Assembly (NCBI GenBank): GCA_963850535.1
Contig: CAWKMC010000021.1
Span: 62,001-126,000, forward strand
Reading direction: 5' to 3'
DNA length: 64,000 nt
Source of the DNA: JAMXLO01 sp963850535
GTDB lineage: Bacteria; Pseudomonadota; Alphaproteobacteria; Acetobacterales; Acetobacteraceae
Shown: piece after piece, positions 1-9,095 of the stretch
Layout of the letters: every line of letters starts with the position of its first letter
How positions within the stretch are numbered: the stretch's first letter is position 1
Made by a program: the position numbers and the translations under genes
Notes under the pieces: model-generated
Told to the model about the DNA's origin: nothing
The model's database searches: none
The model's input: only the letters and a program-made list of their open reading frames with translations

Positions 1-832
1 GGGCTCGCTCTGTACGGCGGTACGGATGTGCCGCTGCGACAGCTGCTGGCCGACAGCCTACGGCTGATTGTTGGACAGGCCGTGGCACTGGTGCTGTGGT
101 GGCATCGCCGCCGGCGAATGCCGGAAGCCAACCTCATGCTGACATTGGTGGTGTTCGCTGTGATCGCCACGACGGTTTGCCTGATGGACGGCAAGGATTG
201 GTTTTATCATCGGCTGCCGGCGACCATCGCCACCGTGCTGGCGCTGATGTGCTGGGTCGCCTCGGCCTTGCTGCATCGTTCAAACTCCCGGCGCGCATGG
301 CTGCCGGTTACGGCAGGAGCCGTCGCATTCGTGGCATTCCTGGTCGCGGCGTTCCAGCGCCTGGAGCCCCAGGTGGTGTTGGCGCTGGAGCCCGAGCAGA
401 ACACGATCGCCAAGCTGGAGCGGCTGATTCGCTCGCAGCACGCACGGACATATATTGCGTTCTCGGAATGGATAGCGCTCGGCTTCCCCGTGGTGAACAA
501 CACTGGCGTCATTTGGGCGTCACGCTTCGAACTCGATGTGGGCATTGAAGGGTGAGCTCTGGCGCGTCCGATTCGATCCGGCCGGCGCAAAGGCGTGGCC
601 AATTCGGCGCTGGGTGGCGCACGATTTCATTGTGGGTTGTCCCGATATCGCCGTGGTCGACACCCGCGAGGGCGTGGTCAACTACATCGGCGTACTAAGC
701 GCATCCGACCCGGCTTTCGCGCGTGCATGGTCCCGCTACCGACAGATTGCTGCCTTCGACGGGTTGGTGGTGTATCGCCGAACCGCTGCGGGCTGCATCG
801 ATCCATGGGTGGCCGCGGAGGCGGTGCGCTAG
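1..832 (+). CDS. Polytopic membrane protein, 5'-truncated, one frameshift
   Basis: The frame is open from the first base, so the N-terminus lies outside the window. The first 175 codons carry several hydrophobic stretches (for example LMLTLVVFAVIATTVCLM and TIATVLALMCWVASALL), followed by a soluble C-terminal part of about 100 residues (PIRRWVAHDFIVGCPDIAVVD region). The frame changes at 529-532: dropping one of the two A residues at 530/531 joins ..ASRFD to SMWALKGELW without loss, so this is one gene of at least 276 residues read through a one-base insertion. I do not recognise the family. A multi-span inner-membrane protein with a periplasmic or cytosolic tail is all that can be supported. 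Confidence 0.6.
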
Positions 833-876
833 CGCCTCCGGTTCCACATCGTCCGGATCGGGCGCAGGATAGGGCC

Positions 877-1212
877 ATGACCGGCAGTCCTTACCTGTTC
901 CTAGCTTCTCGGCATCCGCTGCGGGCGGTCACTGACCGGCTCAAAGTGCGAGAGGCGGTGTCAGATTTCGGCATTGCTCTGCGTTACCAGGAGCGCGGAC
1001 CGAATGCGCCGGGGGCGCCCGAGGCGGACTGGTGCGAGACAGGCCATTCAATCTTCATCCTGGCCGGACGCATCCGCTACACGTTCGATGACCAAAGCGT
1101 CGAAGCGGGCCCCGGCGATATGCTGCACATCCCGGCCGGACGGGCGCATCGACACAAGCCGAGTGTGGTGGGCGACGAGGTGGTGCGCTACGTGCTGACC
1201 GAGTTCAGCTAG
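877..1212 (+). CDS. Small cupin-domain protein
   Basis: This is a 111-residue single-domain cupin. The second half has the double-stranded beta-helix pattern: FILAGRIRYTFDDQSVEAGPGDMLHIP followed by AGRAHRHKP, where G-D-M-L-H-I-P is the typical turn before the second metal-binding motif. The His residues in HRHKP could bind a metal. I chose ATG 877 because it precedes the conserved part directly; the frame is open further upstream but that stretch overlaps the preceding gene. The substrate is unknown. It lies between a membrane protein and a methyltransferase, which does not identify its job. Confidence 0.7.
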   Translation: MTGSPYLFLASRHPLRAVTDRLKVREAVSDFGIALRYQERGPNAPGAPEADWCETGHSIFILAGRIRYTFDDQSVEAGPGDMLHIPAGRAHRHKPSVVGDEVVRYVLTEFS

Positions 1213-1268
1213 TTCTCAACGCTTCCTAAACCGCTCGGCCACATGCTGGAGGGCGGAGGTATGCGACC

Positions 1269-2159
1269 ATGCTGCTCGACAGCGTGCGGCGTCTGCTGAG
1301 ATTGCACGCAGCCGCGCCGGTTGAGCCGCAAGCGGCTCCCGAGCCACAGCCGATTCTGTCACCCGAAATTTCGCTGGCGGAGGACGACGACCCGATCTGG
1401 CCGCGGGCGCGGATTGCAGTGGCCGAGGCGCTGTGGGGCGAAGGCTTCTTGTTGCCGGGCGGGGGTGAGGAGGTGGTGCGCCTGGCTAAGCCGCTGGGGC
1501 TTTCGGCTGCTTCAAGCTTGCTGCTGGTTGGCGCAGGCACAGGCGGCCCACCGCGCCACATTACCGCCGAGCTTGGGGTCTGGGTGACAGGCTATGAGGC
1601 AAATCCACGGCTGGTCGCCGTGGCGAACGAAAGGAGCCAGGGGGCAGGGTTGGGGCGTCGTGCCCAGGTCGAAAGTTGGGATCCGCAACGGCCGAAGTTC
1701 CCTGCGAGCTATTTTCACCACGGGATGGCAATCGAACCGCTGCGAGGCGAGCCGCCGGGACCGCTGCTGGACGCCGTTGCCCGGGCGCTCAAACCTGGTG
1801 GACAGTTCGTGCTCGAGGAGGTCGTGGCTGATCGAGCGCTTCAGCCCGCCGAGACGATGGTCGAAACCTGGGCAAGGCTGGCGCATCGTGCTCCAACTGT
1901 GCCAAGCGAGCTCGCGATCACCGATGCACTTGCGCAGCTTGGTTTCGACATTCGCATCGTCGAGGATGTGTCGCGGCGCCAGATGCGGCAGGCACTGTTG
2001 GGATGGCGGGCCATCGTGCAAACGATGCGGCAGGTCCACCCCGGCACTCGTCAGGTGTCACTGGTCGTGCGAGAGGCGGAGTTATGGCTGGCACGTATCC
2101 GCTTGATGCGCGCGCAGCAGCTGCGGCTGGTGCGCTGGCACGCCATTTCCGCCGGATGA
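1269..2159 (+). CDS. SAM-dependent methyltransferase-like protein
   Basis: The 296-residue protein has a class I methyltransferase core. A glycine-rich SAM loop is visible near residues 82-90 (LLLVGAGTGGPPRHI), an acidic residue ends the next strand (VTGYEANPRL), and a motif-III-like segment reads LKPGGQFVLEEVV. The N-terminal 40 residues are Pro/Ala rich and probably flexible. The start ATG 1269 follows a purine-rich GGAGG just upstream (1254-1258). The acceptor substrate cannot be read from the sequence. It is followed at 60 bp by rpmJ on the same strand. Confidence 0.65.
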   Translation: MLLDSVRRLLRLHAAAPVEPQAAPEPQPILSPEISLAEDDDPIWPRARIAVAEALWGEGFLLPGGGEEVVRLAKPLGLSAASSLLLVGAGTGGPPRHITAELGVWVTGYEANPRLVAVANERSQGAGLGRRAQVESWDPQRPKFPASYFHHGMAIEPLRGEPPGPLLDAVARALKPGGQFVLEEVVADRALQPAETMVETWARLAHRAPTVPSELAITDALAQLGFDIRIVEDVSRRQMRQALLGWRAIVQTMRQVHPGTRQVSLVVREAELWLARIRLMRAQQLRLVRWHAISAG

Positions 2160-2220
2160 GCTCCATTGACATGGGTTTGCGGCGCCCCTATCCAGCGCGG
2201 CTCTTCACGAGGCGCTGGAC

Positions 2221-2346
2221 ATGAAAATTCGTAACAGCCTGAAGGCCGCCAAGGCGCGCGACAAGAACTGCCGCGTGGTGCGCCGGCACGGGCGCGTCTA
2301 CGTGATCAACAAGAAGAACCCGAGAATGAAGGCCCGTCAGGGCTGA
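2221..2346 (+). CDS. rpmJ: 50S ribosomal protein L36
   Basis: A 41-codon reading frame starts MKIRNSLKAAKARDKNCRVV and ends MKARQG. It matches the 41-residue alphaproteobacterial form of bL36, a protein of the large ribosomal subunit that contacts 23S rRNA. Basic residues fill the whole length. Only one Cys is present, so the Zn-ribbon of the zinc-binding (C+) form is absent; this is the zinc-independent type. It stands alone as a monocistronic gene, as is common in alphaproteobacteria. Confidence 0.93.
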   Translation: MKIRNSLKAAKARDKNCRVVRRHGRVYVINKKNPRMKARQG

Positions 2347-2466
2347 CCGCTGTGGCACGACCGGTCGTCGCCCAAAAGGCCTGCTGACGGCGCCGCTGCT
2401 AAGGCCCGTTGCCCCTCGCCGCCCGATAGGTATGGTCTAGCCGCGTCCACCAGGACAGGGCTCGCC

Positions 2467-3435
2467 ATGTTCCCTCCAAAGGATCAGCTCACGGTGTGCT
2501 TTGCGCACGCTGCCTATCAGATGAAGGCGTGCTTCGACGCGCTGAGTACCGGCATAAGCAATTTCGAACTGCGCGACAGTGATGCATTCGCGCAGCGTGC
2601 CCACGAGGCGGATGTCATCGTGGTTTCCGGGATGTGGCACAATGGCCTGATCCCTCTGGCCAAGCGTCTGCGATTCATCCAGTCCATCGGGTCAGGCACC
2701 GACCAGTTCGACAAGGAGGCGCTGGCCGCCCGGGGCATCCGACTGGCAAGCGCTGCTGGGGTCAACGCCCGGGCTGTGTCGGAACACGCAATGTCGCTGA
2801 TCCTGGCGATGGCGCGTCGATTGCCGGAGGCGCGCGACAACCAGGCGCGAGGAGTCTGGCGCGGCATGATCGGCGACCTGAGCCAGCGGGAGGACGAACT
2901 GTCAGGCAAGACAGTACTGATCATCGGCCTAGGTCGGATCGGCGGTCGGCTGGCCCAGCTGGCAAAGGCATTCGAGATGAGGGTGATCGGTTTCCGTCGC
3001 CATCCCGCGTCGGGTAAGGGCGCGGCGGATGCGGTGCACCCGCTCGCCGAACTCGCCGCCTTTCTGCCGAGCGCCGACTACGTGGTGCTGACGTGTCCGC
3101 TCGTGCCGGAAACGCGCGGATTGATCGACGGCAGGGCGCTGGGTTTGATGCCGCCCTCGGCATTCCTGGTGAACGCCGCGCGTGGGCCATGCGTTGTCGA
3201 ATCCGCCTTGATCGAGGCGCTGCAGTGCGGACGGATCGCCGGCGCTGCGCTTGACGTCACGGATCCGGAACCGCCGCCGCAGGATTCACCGCTATGGACA
3301 CTGCCCAACCTCTTCCTGACACCTCATACCGGTGGCGAAACCAGGCAATACGAGGCCAACGTCATTGAGATCCTGGTCGAGAACCTGGAGCGGCTTTGGC
3401 GCGGCGAAACGGAATTGCGCAATCAGGTTGTGTGA
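2467..3435 (+). CDS. D-2-hydroxyacid dehydrogenase (glyoxylate/hydroxypyruvate reductase-like)
   Basis: The 322-residue protein is a full-length member of the D-isomer-specific 2-hydroxyacid dehydrogenase family. It shows the Rossmann motif G154-L-G156-R-I-G159, the catalytic Arg239 (NAARG), Glu268 (DPEPPPQ) and His287 (TPHTGG). The end of the second Rossmann strand reads GFRR (175-178) instead of an acidic residue, which favours NADP(H). The enzyme would interconvert a 2-oxoacid and its D-2-hydroxyacid. Its position about 0.9 kb upstream of the glycolate oxidase genes makes glyoxylate or hydroxypyruvate a reasonable substrate guess, but this is inference. Confidence 0.85.
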   Translation: MFPPKDQLTVCFAHAAYQMKACFDALSTGISNFELRDSDAFAQRAHEADVIVVSGMWHNGLIPLAKRLRFIQSIGSGTDQFDKEALAARGIRLASAAGVNARAVSEHAMSLILAMARRLPEARDNQARGVWRGMIGDLSQREDELSGKTVLIIGLGRIGGRLAQLAKAFEMRVIGFRRHPASGKGAADAVHPLAELAAFLPSADYVVLTCPLVPETRGLIDGRALGLMPPSAFLVNAARGPCVVESALIEALQCGRIAGAALDVTDPEPPPQDSPLWTLPNLFLTPHTGGETRQYEANVIEILVENLERLWRGETELRNQVV

Positions 3436-3511
3436 AGCATCGGTCAGCATAGGGCCCTGAGGCCGGTTGGGAATGCGCCGCATCACAACCGATCAGTAGG
3501 AGTCGTGCTGC

Positions 3512-4297
3512 ATGCATCAGCAAATGCAAGAGGAATATCTCAGCAAGGTGCCTGAAGTGACCTTGCTCTTCTGGATCCTGAAGATCGCCGCGACGACACT
3601 CGGCGAGACCGGCGGCGATACGGTGACCATGACGCTCGACTGGGGCTATCTGGCCGGCGTCGCCTTGTTCGTTGTGTTGCTGATTGCTCTCGTCTTTGTG
3701 CAAATCCGCGCCCGTGCATTTCAGCCTTCGCTGTATTGGGCCACGATCATCGCCTCGACGACGTTCGGCACCGTGATGGCTGATTTCGCAGATCGGTCGC
3801 TAGGCATTGGCTACGCCGGCGGCTCCGCTCTGCTGTTCGCCTGCCTCATTGCCTCGCTTGGGGCTTGGTACTGGTCACAGGGCACGATCTCGGTAACTTC
3901 CGTGACCACCGCCCGGGTGGAGGCGTTCTATTGGGTGTCCATCACTTTGTCGCAGACGCTGGGCACCGCGTTGGGCGATTGGTTGGCCGATGATGGAGGC
4001 CTTGGCTACCAGGGCGGAGCTCTGGTCTTTGCCGTCGCCTTGGCGGTGATCGCTATTTTGTACTTCTGGACGAACGTATCCCGCGTGGCGCTGTTCTGGG
4101 CTGCCTTCATCCTGACACGGCCGCTGGGTGCGACGGTGGGAGACTTGCTGGACAAGCCCATGAACCAGGGCGGGTTCGCGTTCAGTCGGCCGGCCGCTTC
4201 CGCGATCATTTGCGTCTTCATGATCGTATGCCTGCTGGCTTTCCGGCAAAGGGCAGGGCGACACCCGCATGCCTCGGCTGCGGCAGCCCGCAGTTGA
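3512..4297 (+). CDS. DUF347 (COG4705) repeat membrane protein
   Basis: This is a 261-residue integral membrane protein with about eight hydrophobic segments. Four related repeats each hold a short Gly/Asp motif next to a membrane segment: TLGETGGDTV, TFGTVMADFADRSLG, TLGTALGDWLAD and PLGATVGDLLDKP. This is the DUF347 repeat architecture found in COG4705 membrane-anchored proteins; the family function is not established. Acidic residues in each repeat next to membrane helices suggest a transport or ion-binding role, which is inference. The start ATG 3512 follows AGGAG at 3497-3501. Confidence 0.8.
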   Translation: MHQQMQEEYLSKVPEVTLLFWILKIAATTLGETGGDTVTMTLDWGYLAGVALFVVLLIALVFVQIRARAFQPSLYWATIIASTTFGTVMADFADRSLGIGYAGGSALLFACLIASLGAWYWSQGTISVTSVTTARVEAFYWVSITLSQTLGTALGDWLADDGGLGYQGGALVFAVALAVIAILYFWTNVSRVALFWAAFILTRPLGATVGDLLDKPMNQGGFAFSRPAASAIICVFMIVCLLAFRQRAGRHPHASAAAARS

Positions 4298-4344
4298 CCG
4301 GACGGTGCTTGCCTTGACCGGTCGGTGCGCTCATTTTCAGCGGC

Positions 4345-5794
4345 ATGATCAGCCAGCCTGAGCCCAAAGCCGACGTACTGGCACGGCGCGATACCATAGT
4401 GGCTGCCCTGCGTGGCATGCTGCCCGCTGAAGCGGTGATCGCCGAGCCAATCCGGCTGAGGCCGTACGAGACTGACGGCCTGTCGGCGTATCGGCAGCCT
4501 CCGTTGGCCGTGGTGCTGCCGGACACCACCGAGCAGGTTGCTGCAGTCATGCGGTATTGCCACGCCGGAGGTATTCGCGTGGTGCCGCGTGGCGCCGGCA
4601 CGTCGCTCTCGGGTGGTGCTCTGCCGATGGCGGATGCGGTAGTGGTCGGGCTGATGAAGATGAACCGCATCCTCGACATCGACTATGCTGATCGCTGCGC
4701 CACGGTGCAGGCCGGCGTGACAAACATCGGCATCACCAATGCAGTGCAGGACCGAGGGCTTCTTCTATGCGCCGGACCCGTCGAGCCAGCTCGCCTGCAT
4801 GATCGGCGGCAACGTCAATATGAACTCCGGCGGTGCGCACTGCCTGAAATACGGGGTCACGGCCAACAACCTGCTCGGCTTGAAGATCGTCACGGTGGAC
4901 GGCGAGATCCTGACGATCGGTGGCCGCCATCTCGATGCAGCCGGCTATGATTGGCTTGGGCTGCTGACCGGTAGCGAGGGTCAGTTGGCGGTGATCACCG
5001 AGGTGACGGTCCGCATTCTGCGATCGCCGGAAGGCGCGCGCGCAATGCTTGCCGCGTTTCGTTCCAATGAGATCGCGGGCGCCTGTGTCGATTCTATAAT
5101 CTCCTCGGGTATCATTCCGGTGGCACTGGAATTCATGGACCGCCCGGCGATTCATGCCTGCGAGGACTTCGCGCATGCCGGTTACCCGTTGGATGCCGAA
5201 GCATTGCTGATCATCGAGGTCGAAGGGAGTGCCGAAGAGCAGGATGCGCTGCTCGCGCGCATTCGAGCGATCTGCGAGCAACACGATCCAATCAGCATGA
5301 AGGTGTCGCAATCGGCCGAGGAGTCGCTCGCGATCTGGAAGGGCCGCAAGGGCGCCTTCGGCGCGATCGGCCGCATCAGCCCTGACTATCTCTGCATGGA
5401 TGGCGTTATCCCAACTTCACGCCTGCCTGAGGTGCTGCGCCGGATCGGCGAGATGAGTGACGCCTGTGGGTTGAAGGTGGCCAACATCTTCCATGCCGGC
5501 GACGGCAACCTTCATCCGCTGATCATGTTCGACGCGAACGATCCGGAGAGCTTTCGTAAGGCGGAGCACTTCGGCGCCGACATTCTGAAGCTGTGCGTAG
5601 AGATGGGTGGCTGTCTCACCGGCGAGCACGGCGTCGGCGTGGAGAAGCGCGACCTGATGCCCGTGCAGTTCAATGCGGAAGAACTGGAGCAGCAGCGTCG
5701 CATCAAGACGGCATTCGATCCCGATTGGCTGCTCAACCCGAACAAGGTGTTTCCGCTGGCGGCAAGCAGTGAGCGATCTGCTCGCCCCCACTGA
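4345..5794 (+). CDS. glcD: Glycolate oxidase FAD-linked subunit GlcD, one frameshift
   Basis: GlcD is the flavin subunit of the glycolate dehydrogenase complex, which oxidises glycolate to glyoxylate and passes electrons to the membrane quinone pool through GlcE/GlcF. The FAD-binding (PCMH) part is clear: VVPRGAGTSLSGGALP, then IGGNVNMNSGG and LLTGSEGQLAVITEV. The C-terminal FAD-oxidase domain holds NIFHAGDGNLHP and LTGEHGVGVEKR. The frame breaks at 4756-4758, where a GGG should be GG; removing one G joins ITNAVQDRG to FFYAPDPSSQ. Corrected length is 482 residues, usual for the family. The 3' end overlaps the glcE start by 26 bp. Confidence 0.9.
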
Positions 5795-6959
5795 AGAAGG
5801 GGCGATTGTGAGCGGCGATCCGCCGGGCCGCGGACGGCGCACGAACCTCTCGCCGTCGCGGGCAATGGCACAAAGTCCGCCATGTTGCGACCGGTGCAGG
5901 CGGCGCGATCGCTGTCCACGCGCAACCTGGCGGGCATTACACTTTATTCGCCGAAGGAACTGATCATCAGCGCACGTGCTGGGACGCTGCTGTCCGAGAT
6001 CGAAGCCGCGGTCACCGAGCGCGGGCAGCATATCATCGCCGAACCGCCCGATGCCTGACGGGCCGCAGACGATTGGTGGCGTGGTTGCCAGCAACTTGTC
6101 CGGCCCGCGCCGCGTGGCATGGGGCGCGATGCGTGATCACGTACTCGGCGTTCGCGCGGTGACAGGGCATGGCGAGGTGATCCATTCCGGCGGGCGCGTG
6201 CTGAAAAACGTCACCGGTCTCGATCTCTGCAAGCTGCTCACCGGCAGCCACGGCACGCTCGCTGTCATCACGGAAGTTACGCTGAAGGTGCTGCCGGCCC
6301 CGGAGGCCGTCGGCACTTTGGTTCTGCCAGGGTTGGACGCTGCTGACGGTGTGGCGTCGTTATCCGCGGCACTCGGCTCGCCCTATTCCGTTTCGGCAGC
6401 GGCCTGGCTGCCAGCGGATGCGGCCGAACGGATTCCGCTGCTGGCGGCCGTCCATGGTCCCGTCGCGCTGGTCCGCATCGAAGAGTTCGCCCCGTCTGTG
6501 GCCTATCGTACCCAGAAGCTACGCGATGAACTCGGCGGTCGCGGTGAGATCCTGGACGATGCGGCGTCACGCACCGTATGGCGTGCTATCCGCGACCGGG
6601 AGCCTCTCGTCGTCATGACCGACGAGGCGGTGTGGCGTGTTTCGGTGCGCCCCTCGAAGGGTGCGCAGGTGCTGGGTTCGGTTGCCGACGCATGCGGCGC
6701 GCGCGGATATCTTGATTGGGGTGGTGGCCTGGTGTGGATCGCTGCACCGGCAGCCGCCTCGGCTCACGCGGCGGTGCAGATGGCGGCGCTCGACGCTGGC
6801 GGCAGCTGGATGTTGGTGCAAGGATCCGAAGCGCTGCGGGTCGCAGTCGATGTGATCCCACCCGAATCCGAACCCCTGGCGCGGATCACCCGCCGCGTGA
6901 AGGCAGCGTTCGATCCGCATGGTATTTTGAACCCCGGTCGCCTGTATGCTGGTTTGTAG
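5769..6959 (+). CDS. glcE: Glycolate oxidase subunit GlcE, three frameshifts
   Basis: GlcE is the second FAD-binding subunit of glycolate oxidase. The intact part from about 6057 shows GPQTIGGVVASNLSGPRR, LTGSHGTLAVITEVTLKVLP and the C-terminal AFDPHGILNPGRL. Upstream, the family N-terminus can be recovered only by changing frame three times, each time by removing one base: G at 5814/5815 (SAIRRAADG), T at 5848 (RTLAVAGNGTKSAMLRP) and T at 6056 (EPPDA-DGPQT). With these the gene starts at GTG 5769, inside the end of glcD, and encodes 395 residues. The regular pattern of clean +1 insertions points to sequence error and not to decay. Confidence 0.85.
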
Positions 6960-6965
6960 GTGCGC

Positions 6966-7223
6966 ATGAACATTCCGAATAGCGCCATTACGCCACTGTA
7001 CCTCGTAAGCTTCGTATTGTTTGGGGTTCAGTACTTCCGCCTCAGTTATGACCGACGGCTGATGAACCTGCAGTTCGGCATGATGCTGGGCGCCATTGTG
7101 CTGATGTTCAGCACAGTCCTTGTCGCTGCCCGATCATTCTCGTGGGTATTCCTCTTGCTCGGTCTGTTGTGGCTCGGCGTCGCGATCTATTTGTTTCGGA
7201 AATTGCCGTCCGCCAGGACTTGA
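6966..7223 (+). CDS. Small membrane protein between glcE and glcF
   Basis: An 85-residue protein with three predicted membrane segments (LYLVSFVLFGVQYF; FGMMLGAIVLMFSTVLVAA; WVFLLLGLLWLGVAIYLF) and short basic connecting loops (SYDRR, RKLPSAR). It starts 6 bp after glcE stops and ends 4 bp before glcF starts, so it is co-transcribed with the glycolate oxidase subunits. A GTG at 6960 is an alternative start. I do not recognise a named family. Its placement suggests a membrane-anchoring or accessory role for the glycolate oxidase complex, which is inference only. Confidence 0.65.
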   Translation: MNIPNSAITPLYLVSFVLFGVQYFRLSYDRRLMNLQFGMMLGAIVLMFSTVLVAARSFSWVFLLLGLLWLGVAIYLFRKLPSART

Positions 7224-7227
7224 GGCG

Positions 7228-8532
7228 ATGCAGACGAATTTCACTGCCGAGCAGTTGCGTGATCCGGGTACAGCTGCCGCCAACCAGGTGCTACGCACCT
7301 GCGTGCACTGCGGGCTCTGCACCGCAACGTGCCCAACATTTCTGCTGTTGGGCGATGAACTCGACAGCCCACGCGGACGCATTTACCTGATCAAGGACAT
7401 GCTGGAGGCGCAACGGCCGGCGACGGTGGACGTTGTGCGCCATATCGACCGCTGCCTGTCCTGCCTTGCCTGCATGACGACCTGTCCGTCGGGTGTGAAC
7501 TACATGCACCTGGTCGATCATGCGCGGACGTATATCGAGCGGACATATCGACGCCCATGGCACGAGCGCGCACTGCGTGCAGCCCTGGGCACTGTGCTGC
7601 CACGTCCAAGGCTGTTTCGCCTGTCGCTGCTCGGGGCACGTTTGGCTCGCCCGGTCGCAGGCTTGTTGCCTCGAGGCGGTATGCTCGGGCAGCGCCTCCG
7701 GGCAATGCTGGATCTCGTCCCGAGGCGGTTGCCTGACTCAAGCGATGCAAGCGCCCCGCAGGTTCATCGTGCGCAGGGCGACCGTCGAGCCCGCGTTGCG
7801 CTGCTGACCGGCTGCGCGCAGCAGGTTCTGGCGCCCGAGATCAACCAGGCGACGATCCGTCTGCTGACACGGATGGGCGTGGAGGTCGTGGTAACACGCG
7901 GGTCTGGATGCTGCGGTGCATTGACACACCACATGGGGCAACATGCTTCCGCCATGGCGAGTGCACGCGCGAACATCGCGGCCTGGGCCGAACAACTTGA
8001 GGGCGAAGGGTTGGATGCCGTTGTCATCAACGCGTCCGGTTGCGGCACAATGGTCAAGGACTATGGATTCATGTTCCGCACCGAGCCTGAACCGTGGCGA
8101 GGCAATGCAGAGCGGATCTCGGCGCTGGCATGCGACATCAGCGAATTGCTGTCTCGCCTGAACTACGAGCCATCACGGGCAACCCCTGATTTGAAGGTTG
8201 CCTATCACTCGGCCTGCAGCCTACAGCATGGTCAGCGCATCACGGCGGAGCCTAAGACACTCCTCCAACGCGCCGGCTTCACCGTGGTCGAGCCAGCCGA
8301 GCCGCATATCTGCTGCGGCTCCGCAGGAACTTACAACATGCTGCAGCCCGCAATCGCCAGTCGATTGCGTGAACGGAAGCTTGACAACCTGCGTGCCACA
8401 ACGCCGGATTTGGTTGCCACCGGCAATATCGGCTGCATCACCCAACTTAGCGGGGGAGGGCTACCGGTGGTGCACACGGTCGAATTGCTCGACTGGATGG
8501 CGGGTGGGCCTGTTCCAAAGGCCATGGCATGA
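7228..8532 (+). CDS. glcF: Glycolate oxidase iron-sulfur subunit GlcF
   Basis: GlcF passes electrons from the GlcD/GlcE flavins to the membrane. Two ferredoxin-type 4Fe-4S motifs are present: Cys25-28-31-35 (CVHCGLCTATCPT) and Cys76-79-82-86 (CLSCLACMTTCPS). The C-terminal half carries two CCG-domain motifs (GSGCCGALTHHMG and ICCGSAGTYNM) that bind a further cluster or quinone-linked group in this family. Length 434 residues, normal for GlcF. ATG 7228 was chosen because it sits right before the conserved N-terminus and 4 bp after the previous gene. The stop overlaps the next start in ATGA. Confidence 0.93.
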   Translation: MQTNFTAEQLRDPGTAAANQVLRTCVHCGLCTATCPTFLLLGDELDSPRGRIYLIKDMLEAQRPATVDVVRHIDRCLSCLACMTTCPSGVNYMHLVDHARTYIERTYRRPWHERALRAALGTVLPRPRLFRLSLLGARLARPVAGLLPRGGMLGQRLRAMLDLVPRRLPDSSDASAPQVHRAQGDRRARVALLTGCAQQVLAPEINQATIRLLTRMGVEVVVTRGSGCCGALTHHMGQHASAMASARANIAAWAEQLEGEGLDAVVINASGCGTMVKDYGFMFRTEPEPWRGNAERISALACDISELLSRLNYEPSRATPDLKVAYHSACSLQHGQRITAEPKTLLQRAGFTVVEPAEPHICCGSAGTYNMLQPAIASRLRERKLDNLRATTPDLVATGNIGCITQLSGGGLPVVHTVELLDWMAGGPVPKAMA

Positions 8533-9095
8533 AGACAGGCATTATCTTTGCGGCGATGCTGTGTGCCTCACTGCCGGCTTTCGCACAGAATACGAACGCG
8601 CAAAGCAATGACCGTCGCGCGGCGGTCGACCGACTGCTTGGGTCGCTGAAATCGGCACCCAGCGAGGAGATCGCCGGCCCGTTGGAACAGCAAATCAGGG
8701 AGCTGTGGCTGAACGCCGGCACGCCTGCCGTCACGCTGCTGATGAGCCGCGGCCTACGCGAGATGAAAGCTGACGCCAGGCAGGACGCCATCGAGGACTT
8801 CTCTGCGGCGATCACGCTGGATCCATCTCTGGCGGAGGCCTATCACCAACGCGCCATCGCGCGCTTTGCCGCCGGCGACACGCCGGGTGCGATTGCGGAT
8901 CTCCAGGCGACGTTGCAGCACGAGCCGCGCAGCTTCACGGCGTTCCAGACGCTCTCGGCAATCGCCGAGACGCGGAAGGACTGGAAGGGTGCCTATGAGG
9001 CTTGGCAGAAGGTGCTGGAGATCGATCCGAAGAGCCCTGGAGGACAGGAGCGGCTCAAGGACCTGCGCCGGCGCGCATTGGGCGAGGAGGCGTAA
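8529..9095 (+). CDS. Exported TPR-repeat protein
   Basis: A 188-residue protein with a cleavable signal peptide (MKTGIIFAAMLCASLPAFAQ, cut after AFA) followed by about three tetratricopeptide repeats: AIEDFSAAITLDPSLAEAYHQRA, AIADLQATLQHEPRSFTAF and GAYEAWQKVLEIDPKSPGG. TPR arrays bind partner proteins, here in the periplasm. It overlaps glcF by 4 bp (ATGA), so it is the last gene of the glycolate oxidase operon, although no direct link to glycolate metabolism is known to me. Confidence 0.8.
   Translation: MKTGIIFAAMLCASLPAFAQNTNAQSNDRRAAVDRLLGSLKSAPSEEIAGPLEQQIRELWLNAGTPAVTLLMSRGLREMKADARQDAIEDFSAAITLDPSLAEAYHQRAIARFAAGDTPGAIADLQATLQHEPRSFTAFQTLSAIAETRKDWKGAYEAWQKVLEIDPKSPGGQERLKDLRRRALGEEA

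Noticed and set aside
4257..4344. Repeated GACCGG(A/T)CGGTG near 4297-4328 as a possible operator
   Set aside because: TTGACCGGACGGTGC and TTGACCGGTCGGTGC repeat over 28 bases, but one copy begins in the stop codon of the DUF347 gene and the arms are direct and not inverted; too weak to call.
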